DNA from: an uncultured Verrucomicrobiales bacterium
Lineage (GTDB): Bacteria; Verrucomicrobiota; Verrucomicrobiia; Verrucomicrobiales; DEV007
Reading direction: 5' to 3'
NCBI GenBank assembly: GCA_943789025.1
Contig: CALSSN010000008.1
Location: 1-64,000 of the forward strand
Length of the DNA: 64,000 nt
A program made the position numbers and the translations under genes. The notes below the pieces were generated by a model. It saw only the letters and a program-made list of their open reading frames with translations. It was not told where the DNA came from and made no database searches. The first letter of the stretch is position 1. Each line of letters starts with the position of its first letter. Of the stretch, positions 9,818-17,732 are shown one piece after another.

Positions 9818-10099
9818 GATGCGGTGGGTCTGGGTTGTGCATCCTGACTGCGGCGGCCCGGAGGGGCAAAAGCATGAGTATTCTCTTATGCGGGGTCGGC
9901 CTGGCTTGTGCCAGGCTCGCCACCAATGACTTCACGCACGGCCTCCGGCACCAAGCTGCTAGACGGGCTCGAGGAGCACCACTGTAAAGTCGGTGTATTG
10001 CTTGCCTCGCAGCAGGATGCACCGACAGCGTGCCTGATGGCCGAACGCCCATCAAGGAAGTTTCATCGATGTCTTTCCCCGGGCGCGCCCGGGAGGGGG
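9818..10099 (-). ncRNA. Candidate bridge-RNA region of the IS110-type element
   Basis: The region between the transposase start (9817) and the element's outer end is about 280 bp, has no plausible gene and lies on the 5' side of the transposase. IS110-group elements encode their bridge RNA in this long left-end non-coding region, whereas IS1111-group elements use the right end. Internal inverted segments such as CCTGGC...GCCAGG near 9900-9915 suggest stem-loops. I cannot fold it or locate the target- and donor-binding loops by eye, so this is a family-based prediction. Confidence 0.4.
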
Positions 10100-10169
10100 G
10101 CTGCTAGGAATTTCCTTTTTCAACCCGTTCCTCCCGCGGCGTCTGGCGGTCGGGGTTGGAGGGGGTATG
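10100..10169. repeat. Dispersed 70-bp repeat, copy 4
   Basis: Complete copy in the same orientation as those at 7.8-8.0 kb, at the right edge of the IS110-type element. It is followed directly by a shortened copy at 10170-10216. Confidence 0.85.
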
Positions 10170-10216
10170 ACCCGTTCCTCCCGCGGCGTCTGGCGGTCGG
10201 GGTTGGAGGGGGTATG
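10170..10216. repeat. Dispersed 70-bp repeat, shortened copy 5
   Basis: Contains the ACCCGTTCC...GGGGGTATG part but lacks the first 22 or so bases (GCTGCTAGGAATTTCC). The stretch after it (10217-10422) has no recognisable gene and is probably the non-coding tail of the IS91-type element. Confidence 0.8.
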
Positions 10217-10422
10217 GGGGGAGGAAGGGGGTGAGAGGGCCTCGTTTCGAGAAATCTGACCGCAAATTTTTACTGCCGTCAAGCCTTTGCCGGGTTCTAC
10301 TGCCGATCGGCGGCGGGTTCGGGCGCGATTCGGCGACACGCGGGCACACCGGTGCGGCCCCGGCTCGATTTCGATCGCTGAAATCGGCGGGTGATCTTCC
10401 CGTGTGCGTGGAGCCCCCGCGT

Positions 10423-11945
10423 TCAGTCCGCCCGGTAGACGGGCCATTCGTCGGCGGGAAACGGGTCTGCTCCGTCGAGAACCAGGACTTGCCCATCGTC
10501 GAGGGGGAGTTCGGGCGCCTGCCATCCGGCTGTCCGTCGCCCCGCCACCAATCCTCGGGCGGCGGCTCGATCTCGTCGCTCCAGCCCCATTGCGGCGGCA
10601 CGTCGAGCGGCTCCATCGTTTCGATGTCGAAGGGGGGGCGGGTGGCGGCGGCAGGGAGAGGATCCCTTCCCACAGCCCGTGGAGTGGAGAAAGAACTCGA
10701 CTTCATCCCGCCGGATCATGGTTCCGACGGTCTTCATCGTTCCCTTTGCAGCACGGGGCAGATCATGGGGTCTTCGCCCCAGACGCGTCTGAATGAGATC
10801 CCGCCAGAGGGGGCGCAGGGCGCGGGCGCTTTTTGGCTCGGGCGGTCGGGAGGACGAGAGAGCGTATGCCGAGGCCGGACCCCGCCGGTTTCGCGCGCGC
10901 TGCTCCCACGCATCGTTGGTCGCGGCCGGCCCGTGCGGGCGTCCATGCCCGCGGCGCTTGTTCGAGTAGAGACCGTAGTATCTCACGGTTTGCTGGCCCT
11001 TCGGCGGGATGTGCTCCACGGCGGCGGCGAGGAAGTCGGTGGCCTCGAAGACCTGGAAGTTTCGCTTGGTGTGCCAGCTGCGCTTGGACCGGTAGATGAC
11101 CTTCCGGGATGGTCTCGTTCCAGGTGATCTTTTCCAGCGAAAACGGGGCGCGCAGGAGGTATTCCGCCAGCCGCCTGCGTCCGTCGACGTCATGGGCGGC
11201 GACCGGTTTCTCCCCGGCGTCGAGGCTGAACCCGCTGTGCGTCCAGCCGAGGAGCTGCCGCGCCTTCTTGTCGCTGATGAGCTTCTCCCGCAGCAGTGCC
11301 TCGATGAAGCGGTGGCGGAAGAGTTCGCTCAGCGGCTCGATTGACTCGACGGGCATCAGGTGGAACCGGCCTTCCCGATCCACCAGCCCGGTCGCCGCGA
11401 GGACGTGGAGGTGCGGGTGGAAGTTCAGGTAGTCGCCAAAGGTCTGCACGGCGGCGACAGCGCCGAGCTGGCCGTGCGGGAAGGTCGTGCCGGGCGCGCA
11501 TCCAGTCGCGCAGGCACTCGAGGCTGACCCGGAAGAGGTGGTCGAGGAGCTTGCGGCGCTTGCGGAAGATGCCGCGCAGGGGCCGGGGCATCGTGAAGAC
11601 GAACTGGCGGTGCGGCACCTCGAAGCAAACATCGTGGGCGATCCAGTCACCCACGGCGCGGACACGGCGCTGGTGGCAGCTGGGGCAGAAATGCCGGCTC
11701 TTGCAGGTGAATGCGAGCAGCTTCTCATGGCCGCAGTCGGGGCATTGGAGGCGGGTAAATCCGGCAGCGAGGTCGCCGCAGCGGTAGAACTGGTCGACCA
11801 CGGCGACGGTGCATCCCGGCGCAGCGGGCCGTGGGTCCGGCGGTGGCGGGCTTCGTAGCCGGCGACGAACTCATCCCAGGCGTGGTGGACGATTTGCCAG
11901 AGGGGCGAGGCGCGGGGTCGCCGGGGGGCGGTAGATGGATGGCAT
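10423..11945 (-). pseudogene. IS91 family (HUH, Y1/Y2) transposase, multiply frameshifted
   Basis: A start at 11945 gives MPSIYRPP, then after a frame change PLWQIVHHAWDEFVAGYEARH. Next come MVDQFYRCGDLAAGFTRLQC and a zinc-ribbon-like CPDCGHEK...CKSRHFCPSCHQRR. The next frame has YLNFHPHLHVL, where HPHLH is the HUH nuclease motif. Later pieces are RYYGLYSNKRRG, which holds candidate catalytic tyrosines, WGEDPMICP, a C-terminal zinc-binding remnant, and DADPFPADEWPVYRAD-like sequence ending at 10423. At least four frame changes are needed, so it is dead. IS91 elements move by rolling-circle replication and can carry flanking genes. Very high G+C content sets it apart from the decayed sugar genes. 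Confidence 0.75.
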
Positions 11946-11969
11946 TAATGTTCAGGTGAACATTAATGC
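11942..11969. promoter_or_regulatory. Perfect 28-bp palindrome over the IS91 transposase start
   Basis: Two 13-base arms, GCATTAATGTTCA and its exact complement, are separated by GG. One arm contains the putative start codon of the IS91-type transposase (11943-11945). It is A+T-rich inside very G+C-rich DNA. It could be an operator for transposase expression or a hairpin of the element's end. GTTC/GAAC is the target tetranucleotide of IS91-type elements and occurs in both arms, but the function is not shown. Confidence 0.5.
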
Positions 11970-12106
11970 GTATCCGAGTCAATCCGTCTGACGGTTGGCC
12001 GTAGTGAAGAGCCCTGCTCTTCTCCCCGCTCAGCTCAGCTCTGCCTGTCCCGATGGTGGCGAGGACCTCCGGTCCCCGTTCTTTAAAGCCATAAAGGGTC
12101 TCGAAA

Positions 12107-13574
12107 GCCGAACGGTGTCCAAGATTCTCCTCCAAAAACCGCCCCAGAAGGGGGCTGGGAGGCTATAGGAGCCCCCTTGAGAAGCCCGTTTCATCCGGGT
12201 TGAAATCCCCTCGGAAGGGCTGCCGGAGTTCGCATAACGCTTGTGCGGGCCCAAAAATACCCCTTGACAGGTGGGCGGCAAAATTTTTTTCGCCTCCATA
12301 TGGACAATGCAAACACTTCCGTCGCCCACCTCTTCTTCCGCCCGCTTCTCGACATCGCCGATCATCTGACCTCCTCCAGATCCTGCCCCAAACTCGCGGA
12401 TAAGGACTGGCTCCAGACCGGCGTGCGCAGGGTGCTCTCCGCCTGCGACAGCGGCCTGGACTTCCTCTCCCAGCTCGCCTTCTCCGACCTCGGCGAGATC
12501 GGCCGAACCCATTTCTTCGAGACCCTCAAAAGCAGCCGCCGACTCTCCCTCTGCCAGGAGGCCGCCCACTCGATCCATGACCATCTGGCCTCGGCGGCGC
12601 CCGACCGCCTGGCCCCCATCCCGTCGCTCGAGGGCTTCGAGATATTCGCCGGAGATGGCCACTGGCACGCCGCCGCCGCGCACGACCCGAAGAAATCCGG
12701 AAAGAAGCACGCCGTCGGACATCTCTACGGGCTCGACCTCAGACACAATGCCCTCTTCCATCTCCAGGCTGCCGACCAGCAGAACAAGCTCAAGGAGCAC
12801 GACATGTCGGGGCTCAAGCGCACGGCGATCGAGGACCTGCGCCGTGGTGCCCCGAAGGGGAAGAGGGTGCTTTGGATCTGGGATCGCGCGGGCATCGACT
12901 TCCGGCAGTGGTACCGCTGGAAACAGGGCAGCGGCATCTACTTCCTCAGCCACGCCAAGGAGAACATGCGCCCGGAGACCCTCTGCGAGCACCCGTGGGA
13001 GCAGGGCGACGCGGTCAACAACGGCGTCGTCTCCGACCGCGAGGTCTCCACCAGCCAGGGGGTGAGCGTGCGCCAGGTCATCTACACCGATCCCGCCACC
13101 GACAGGGAGTTCACCTTCATCACGAACCTTCCCAGATCGATCCCACCAGGCGTGATCGCCCAGCTCTACCGGATGCGCTGGGATGCGGAGAAAGTTTTCG
13201 ACGAACTCAAGAACAAGCTCGGCGAGAAAAAGGGCTGGGCGTCCTCCCCGAATGCCAAAGCGATGCAGGCGTCCTTCCTCTGCATGGCCCACAACCTGAT
13301 CGAGGTCGAATCCCTCCGGCTGGAGAGGGAGCACGACGTGAAAAACGTCGCCGAACACAAACGGAAAAAGAAGCGGCTGGCAAAGGAGAGAAAGAAGGCC
13401 AAGCAGCCGCTTCCAGAACTCTATGTGAGGCTCCAGCGTCTCACGCAACACTCAGTAAAGCTCATCCGCTGGATACGATACCACCTCTGGAAAGAGACTT
13501 CACTGGAGGAAGCCCTCCCGCAGCTACGCACCCTCTACGCGAAATTGTGAGCAGGAACTTTGGACACCGTTCTG
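12107..13574 (+). mobile_element. IS4-type insertion sequence, about 1.47 kb, apparently complete
   Basis: Imperfect terminal inverted repeats of about 20 bp are visible: left GCCGAACGGTGTCCAAGATT from about 12107, right ending TTTGGACACCGTTCTG at about 13574. One intact transposase gene lies between them. A hairpin (GGGGGCT at 12150-12156, AGCCCCC at 12170-12176) sits between the left end and the gene and may block read-through transcription, as seen in several IS elements. I did not find a convincing target duplication. Confidence 0.7.
12300..13550 (+). CDS. IS4 family transposase, 416 aa
   Basis: An intact DDE transposase. The first aspartate is in EIFAGDGHWH, the second in WIWDRAGIDF, and the glutamate in YRMRWDAEKVFDELKNKLGEKK, the Y-(2)-R-(3)-E-(6)-K signature of IS4-type enzymes. 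The C-terminal region is Lys/Arg-rich. The ATG at 12300 (MDNANTSVAHLF) is preferred to the in-frame GTG at 12243 because the latter's extension has no family-like sequence. A TTGACA hexamer at 12264-12269 might be a -35 box. A 473-residue frame on the opposite strand is a shadow of the G+C bias. Confidence 0.88.
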   Translation: MDNANTSVAHLFFRPLLDIADHLTSSRSCPKLADKDWLQTGVRRVLSACDSGLDFLSQLAFSDLGEIGRTHFFETLKSSRRLSLCQEAAHSIHDHLASAAPDRLAPIPSLEGFEIFAGDGHWHAAAAHDPKKSGKKHAVGHLYGLDLRHNALFHLQAADQQNKLKEHDMSGLKRTAIEDLRRGAPKGKRVLWIWDRAGIDFRQWYRWKQGSGIYFLSHAKENMRPETLCEHPWEQGDAVNNGVVSDREVSTSQGVSVRQVIYTDPATDREFTFITNLPRSIPPGVIAQLYRMRWDAEKVFDELKNKLGEKKGWASSPNAKAMQASFLCMAHNLIEVESLRLEREHDVKNVAEHKRKKKRLAKERKKAKQPLPELYVRLQRLTQHSVKLIRWIRYHLWKETSLEEALPQLRTLYAKL

Positions 13575-13900
13575 CCCTGACCTGTTATTGCCCTGTCCGC
13601 TCCATGCCAGCCGCGGCTCTCGCTGTAGCGCAGATGCCGATCTTGATTGAGAGAGCTAATTGCGGATTTGAACTGAGAAAAAGATCCGAGTTCTGAATCA
13701 TTATCAGGACTGCTCGAAGCTGGACGCGAAGCTCTAGTTTGAGCCGTGGATCGATTCAGATCTCCGATAGCTTCTGAGAGCGCAGATAAACGAGCATCTG
13801 CCTTTTCATTCCTTTTTGGCAATACGAAGTCCGGATCCAGAGTTTTAATGGAGTCTGAATTGGAGATGGATTTAAAGAGGGAATTTAATGCAGCCGTCAT
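13535..13900 (-). pseudogene. Hypothetical protein truncated by the IS4-type element
   Basis: An open frame of 121 residues starts MTAALNSLFKSISNSDSIK and is rich in Ser, Ala and Asp with no recognisable domain. Its last codons run into the terminal repeat of the IS4-type element, so the original C-terminus is lost. Similarity to any family cannot be judged by eye. It may equally be a chance frame; no clear ribosome-binding site is visible. Confidence 0.3.
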
Positions 13901-14010
13901 TTAATTAACGCGAGCGGTCAATCCGCCTGGCCAGAACACTAAAGGCGGGTCGGAGGATGCTACCGGACAACAGGCTTGACCTAAGCCGCCCACTAAGTTT
14001 CTGTGAAGCT

Positions 14011-14433
14011 ATGAATTCACTGAGCCTATTCGCCGCCGCCCTTTGTCTTGGTTTCCTTTGGGAGGGTGAGCCTGACCTCAACGACCCGAAAACCCTCGAC
14101 AAGATCCTTTCGGAAGCAATCTCGGAGGACCGAATGCAAGAACGTGGCCGCGAAGGAGAGAAGCTATCATACGCCCCAAATTCCCAGACTCCATACACGG
14201 GATGGGTAAAGGTGATGCACGAAAACGGGCAGGTTGAAGGAGTGGTCAACTCCAAGGACGGGAAGGCGGACGGCCCTTCGACCATGTGGTACGAGAACGG
14301 CCAGAAGAAGATTGAAGTCAACTTCAAGGACGGGAAGGCGGACGGCCTTTGGACCTCGTGGGACGACTTCGGGAACAAGGCGTCCGAGACAACCTGCAAG
14401 AACGGGGTGAAGGTGAAGGTGGAGCTGAAGTAG
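14011..14433 (+). CDS. Secreted MORN-repeat (YwqK-like) protein, 140 aa
   Basis: The start at 14011 gives MNSLSLFAAALCLGFLWEGE, a short hydrophobic export signal. After an acidic linker come repeated units of the MORN_2 type: GWVKVMHENGQVEGVV, STMWYENGQKKIEVNFKDGKADG and LWTSWDDFGNKASE. The recurrent xxYENGQxxxExxxKDGKxDG pattern is that of the YwqK family, often annotated as toxin-antitoxin associated but without firm function. An upstream ATG at 13957 would add 18 residues that mask the signal, so the later start is preferred. It is complete, the first apparently intact ordinary gene after the IS elements. Confidence 0.65.
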   Translation: MNSLSLFAAALCLGFLWEGEPDLNDPKTLDKILSEAISEDRMQERGREGEKLSYAPNSQTPYTGWVKVMHENGQVEGVVNSKDGKADGPSTMWYENGQKKIEVNFKDGKADGLWTSWDDFGNKASETTCKNGVKVKVELK

Positions 14434-14547
14434 CAGAGAAGATCCGCTCGAGATTTCAGCTTCCCAAAATACCGCGCCGAGCTCCTGCTGACGGGTGCGC
14501 TGCTGCGTCGGCGCTGTCTAAGGCGAGTGGTATATTAGGAGGAGACA

Positions 14548-14751
14548 ATGAGCATAGAAACTTCCAGAAAATTAGCATGGGTCGGCAAGACCGAGGCTAT
14601 ACGTGAACTGACCAACAGTCAGTATGAAAGGATTCTTTCGGACAGAGTGAATGCGGAGTCTGAGGACAAGTTCAAAAAAGAGACAAAGAATTTTCTCGAT
14701 AAGGCACGTAAGGCTCGCGAGGAAGACGAAACCAAAGACGGCGACCGCTAG
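14548..14751 (+). CDS. Small charged hypothetical protein, 67 aa
   Basis: Preceded by a strong ribosome-binding site (TAGGAGGAGACA just before the ATG), which is the main reason to accept it. The product MSIETSRKLAWVGKTEAIRE... is highly charged, predicted helical throughout (many Lys, Glu, Asp, Arg), and has no signal peptide or cysteine. I do not recognise a family. It lies between the MORN-repeat gene and the tRNA-Thr gene, on the island side of the tRNA. Confidence 0.5.
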   Translation: MSIETSRKLAWVGKTEAIRELTNSQYERILSDRVNAESEDKFKKETKNFLDKARKAREEDETKDGDR

Positions 14752-14763
14752 TGATTAGCAAGC

Positions 14764-14811
14764 CTCACTGCCGAAAAGAGAATTTTTGGGCAATTTTTGG
14801 GCAGTGAGAAT
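14764..14811. repeat. Inverted repeat next to the 3' end of tRNA-Thr
   Basis: Arms CTCACTGCC (14764-14772) and GGCAGTGAG (14803-14811) flank a tandem AATTTTTGGGC AATTTTTGGGC. The location, about 45 bp from the tRNA 3' end, is where an attachment site of an integrated element would lie. It could also be a terminator-like hairpin. No integrase gene is visible nearby. Confidence 0.45.
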
Positions 14812-14856
14812 TTTGCTCGCAACTGCCTGATTTGCGTAACTCCCTAAAAATAAGGG

Positions 14857-14929
14857 AGCCGGCTGTCGGACTCGAACCGACGACCTACTGATTACAAATC
14901 AGTTGCTCTACCAACTGAGCTAAGCCGGC
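14857..14929 (-). tRNA. tRNA-Thr (anticodon TGT)
   Basis: On the minus strand the sequence folds as a complete cloverleaf. The acceptor is GCCGGCT/AGCCGGC (14923-14929 with 14858-14864), with a D-arm GCTCAGTTGGTAGAGC, an anticodon stem ACTGA/TCAGT around loop TTTGTAA (anticodon TGT, threonine), a five-base variable loop AGGTC and a T-arm GTCGG TTCGAGT CCGAC. CCA is not encoded. The 3' end faces the mobile-element region at 1-14.8 kb and the 5' end faces the stable chromosomal genes. Confidence 0.95.
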
Positions 14930-15073
14930 GAAGGCATTTTTCCCCGGATGGGGGTGACACGCAGCCGAACATAGACGGGTTCCGAGAACTTGCAACGGCA
15001 ACACGGCATCTCTTCTTATGGGGCCTCTTCACCTGCCGCGAAGAACTGTTTTCCGAAACATTTTTCCAAACGG

Positions 15074-15517
15074 TTAGTTGAGGCCAATAACGCTGCGGGT
15101 TTTTTCCCCGAGAAGGAAGGCTTCGTAGTCGCTGATGCCGCGGGAGGCCCGTGCCTCAATCGCTTTCTTCGGAACGCTGGTGAGCAGGCGTCGCTCCGCG
15201 GCGGACATGGTGTCGAAAAGGAGGGTGATCTCGAATATGGTTCTGCCGCGCTCAGTTCGGATGGTGGAACTGCCGACAACGAACCCGTGCACGTCAACGA
15301 AGTGGCTGCGCGAGTCTCTGCTCTCTGGTTTTTTAAGGCGGACGTGTAAGCCCATTCTCAGTTGGCTGCCGACTTCGATGTTCTCTCTGGAAAGCAGGAC
15401 GAGACCGCGTTGGGTGACATTCGTGACCGAGAGCAGCGGAGAAGAATCACTCACCGTGCGATCCGGGTGCGGCGATACACCGGAGGGGAGGTTTTTCAGG
15501 TTGATTGTTTTTCCCAT
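15074..15517 (-). CDS. PilZ-like domain protein (147 aa)
   Basis: The protein starts MGKTINLKNLPSGVSPH and has a beta-rich core with SVTNVTQRGLVLLSRENIEVGSQLRMGLHVRL. This is the strand pattern of PilZ domains, in which a D/NxSxxG element is followed by a hydrophobic strand and a G-D/S-x-hydrophobic turn. Here the c-di-GMP motif is degenerate (TNVTQRG in place of DxSxxG) and no clear RxxxR is seen, so nucleotide binding is doubtful. A helical C-terminal tail follows (AAERRLLTSVPKKAIEAR). It stands alone between the tRNA and the ABC permease genes. A cytosolic regulatory or structural role is inference. Confidence 0.45.
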   Translation of the reverse strand: MGKTINLKNLPSGVSPHPDRTVSDSSPLLSVTNVTQRGLVLLSRENIEVGSQLRMGLHVRLKKPESRDSRSHFVDVHGFVVGSSTIRTERGRTIFEITLLFDTMSAAERRLLTSVPKKAIEARASRGISDYEAFLLGEKTRSVIGLN

Positions 15518-15623
15518 GAGAAGTGGCGACTCAAAGACTGCGGGACAAAAGAAAAATTACGCTAGCATTCGCCAGGAGTGTGTCAATCTGAGGACTGCTT
15601 TTTCGAGGAATTACGCAGATTTT

Positions 15624-16658
15624 TTAAGTGCTGCGAGCGTCCAGCGCATCTCTCAGACCATCGCCGAGGAAGTTCAGAGCAAGGAGCGCAAGAGCCATGG
15701 CAAGGGCCGGAAAGAGAAGTAACCACCATTGGCTTTCGAGGGGATTGATAACTTGCGCGCCGTCTCGCAGAAGAGATCCCCAGCTCGATGCCGGGTCGTC
15801 GATCCCGAGTCCGAGAAAGCTGAGGAATGACTCGTCGAGGATGACGGCTGGAACGGTCAGGGTGAGGTAGGTCAGGATGATCCCGGCGAGGTTGGGAAGG
15901 ATATGCTTGAGGATGATGGGAGCGGGTCGCTGGCCAAGCGCGCGGCTGGCGGTGACGAACTGTTGTTCACGAAGAACGAGAACCTGCCCACGCACGATCC
16001 GTGCCATGGTAAGCCACTCGATGAGTCCGAGTGAGAGAATGAGAATGAGAATTCGTGAGTAAGGCAGAGAGGATTCGAGGAAGTCATGGAGAGTGTCTAG
16101 TTGTATGGAGAAAGCCCACTGGCGGGCACCGTCGATAGCTGCCTTCAGACGGGAGTCGAAAGCGGCGATGAAAATCATGATGAAGAGGACGCGTGGGATG
16201 GAGTAGAGAACATCGACCGTACGCATCATGAAGGCTTCTACTCTGCCGCCAAGATAGCCGGCAAGCGTGCCGTAGGCTGCTCCGATGAACAGAGCGACGA
16301 TGGCACCGGCGAGACCGACGAGAAGGGACACTCTTGCCCCGGCGAGGACACGGTAGAGAAGGTCAGAGCCGTTGATGTCGGTGCCCATGAGGTAGAGAAA
16401 GGACCCCTGTGAAGCGCGGGAGAGAGGCGGAAGATACGTGTCGTCCGAAGGAAGAGAGGCGGCATCGGGGAAGAACGGCGGCAGGGCAAAAGCTGCGGTG
16501 ATCATGATGCCGAGAACCCATAGCGAGGCCAGGGCGGTGCGGTTTCTGAGGATTTTCTGCCAGGCGCCAGATCTCAAGCCACGGGAAGCGGGCTCGGGCA
16601 AAAAACTCGCACCTCCTTCTTCCTCGGGGGTGGTAATTTTCGAGTGGTTTTTATTCAC
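15624..16658 (-). CDS. Peptide/nickel-type ABC transporter permease (DppC/OppC-like), 344 aa
   Basis: An integral inner-membrane subunit of an oligopeptide- or dipeptide-type importer. After an N-terminal tail with one membrane segment (ALASLWVLGIMITAAFALPPFF) come the periplasmic loop and the binding-protein-dependent transport domain. The conserved EAA-like cytoplasmic loop reads YLMGTDINGSDLLYRVLAGARVSLLVG early and VTASRALGQRPAPIILKHILPNLAG later. FLGLGIDDPASSWGSLLRDGA near the end is typical of DppC proteins. It overlaps the upstream DppB-type gene by 8 bp, so the two are translated together. The ATPase and substrate-binding genes are not in the window. The substrate is unknown. Confidence 0.9.
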   Translation of the reverse strand: MNKNHSKITTPEEEGGASFLPEPASRGLRSGAWQKILRNRTALASLWVLGIMITAAFALPPFFPDAASLPSDDTYLPPLSRASQGSFLYLMGTDINGSDLLYRVLAGARVSLLVGLAGAIVALFIGAAYGTLAGYLGGRVEAFMMRTVDVLYSIPRVLFIMIFIAAFDSRLKAAIDGARQWAFSIQLDTLHDFLESSLPYSRILILILSLGLIEWLTMARIVRGQVLVLREQQFVTASRALGQRPAPIILKHILPNLAGIILTYLTLTVPAVILDESFLSFLGLGIDDPASSWGSLLRDGAQVINPLESQWWLLLFPALAMALALLALNFLGDGLRDALDARST

Positions 16659-17586
16659 CTTGGGAACCTCCGTTTTGCTGGATACGTGGATCGAGAGCGG
16701 AATAGGCGAGATCGACGATCAGGTTAAAGAGAACGAGCAGGGTGCAGTAAAGAATGACGACACCGCAGAGGAGGAAGGTGTCGCGGTTCTGGATGGAGTT
16801 TACAAAGATACTTCCGGCACCGGGAATGGAGAAGACTGACTCGACGATAATCGAGCCAGTGAGGAGGTGTGCAGCGAGCGGGCCGAGGAAAGTAACGACC
16901 GGGAGGAGCGCGACCTTGAGAGCATGCCTGCCGCCGATGTGACGCGGGGCGAGGCCTTTGGCCCGGGCGGTTCTGATGTAGTCGGCGCCGAGCACTTCGA
17001 GCATGCTGTTGCGCATGAGTCGTGCGATGTAGGCGATGTAGGGAGCGGCCAGACAAAGAGCAGGCAGAACCAGGCTGCGCACCCCTCCCCACCCACCGAC
17101 TGGAAACCACCCGAGTGCCAGCGAGAAGATGCCAATCAGAAGAGGGCCGGTGATGAACGAGGGGAGAGAAATAGCGAGCAGCGCTGTCAGCATGGAAGCG
17201 CGGTCGATCCAGGTGTCTTTTCGCATGGCGGCAAGACAGCCGAGGGAGACTCCAAAGAATGTGGAGAGGAGAAAAGCGACGGCGCCGAGTTGGAGGGAAA
17301 CCGGAAGTTGCTGGCCGATGACTTCGCCGACTGTCCAGTTCCGGTATTCAAAAGAAACCCTGAGGTCACCATGGAGGAGGTCGCCGAGGTAGCGCGTGTA
17401 CTGACTCCAGAGCGAACCGTCGAGATCATAGTGACGGAGCAGTTCCTCCTTGATGAAGGCGGGCGGGGCTTTTTCTGCGTCGAAGGGGCCGCCGGGTTGG
17501 AGCCGGGCAAGAAAAAAAGTAATACTCACGACCGCGAAGAGCACGAGGCCGAGACCGGCGAGTCTTTTTGTCAGAAGGCCAATCAT
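16651..17586 (-). CDS. Peptide/nickel-type ABC transporter permease (DppB/OppB-like), 311 aa
   Basis: The first gene of the permease pair. It opens MIGLLTKRLAGLGLVLFAVVSITFFLARLQPGGPF, the standard DppB first membrane helix and PGGP/PGDP turn. Further helices follow, with SLPSFITGPLLIGIFSLALGWFPVGGWGG and the EAA loop YIRTARAKGLAPRHIGGRHALKVALLPVVTFLG. Length and motif order are normal. It forms a heterodimeric channel with the overlapping downstream gene. The gene is divergent from the parvulin gene at 17733, leaving about 150 bp for promoters of both. Confidence 0.92.
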   Translation of the reverse strand: MIGLLTKRLAGLGLVLFAVVSITFFLARLQPGGPFDAEKAPPAFIKEELLRHYDLDGSLWSQYTRYLGDLLHGDLRVSFEYRNWTVGEVIGQQLPVSLQLGAVAFLLSTFFGVSLGCLAAMRKDTWIDRASMLTALLAISLPSFITGPLLIGIFSLALGWFPVGGWGGVRSLVLPALCLAAPYIAYIARLMRNSMLEVLGADYIRTARAKGLAPRHIGGRHALKVALLPVVTFLGPLAAHLLTGSIIVESVFSIPGAGSIFVNSIQNRDTFLLCGVVILYCTLLVLFNLIVDLAYSALDPRIQQNGGSQGE

Positions 17587-17732
17587 CGCATGGTTGATTT
17601 CCGCTCCCGGCAGCCGTGTTCTGGATTGCCACGCGGTGTTCGCCTCCTAGAGTAGGCAGAACGACGGGTGCAGCAAGAGGAGTCCGGATTCTCCGCGACA
17701 ATAACGAAGCAGCCTCGAAGCCGTCATTGATT

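Larger units (their letters stand above)
8449..10099 (-). mobile_element. IS110/IS1111-type insertion sequence inserted at the 70-bp repeat
   Basis: The element is bounded left by the partial repeat (8430-8448) and right by a complete repeat copy starting at 10100. It contains one DEDD transposase gene reading leftward and a non-coding stretch of about 280 bp upstream of it. Nearly nothing lies between the stop codon and the left boundary. An 11-bp subterminal inverted repeat is visible: ATGAAACTTCC at 8455-8465 against GGAAGTTTCAT at 10056-10066. The exact ends cannot be fixed because this family leaves no clear target duplication, so the coordinates are an estimate. Confidence 0.7.

Noticed and set aside
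8702..9847. Long plus-strand frame (381 aa) opposite the IS110-type transposase
   Set aside because: It is fully antisense to a gene with all catalytic residues. High G+C third positions create such shadows, and no ribosome-binding site or family motif supports it.
10423..11945. Programmed -1 frameshift as expression control of the IS91-type transposase
   Set aside because: More than one frame change is needed and some lie in conserved domains. A single slippery site cannot explain it.
12030..13451. 473-aa minus-strand frame opposite the IS4-type transposase
   Set aside because: Antisense of an intact transposase with DDE and YREK motifs, and it crosses the element's end.
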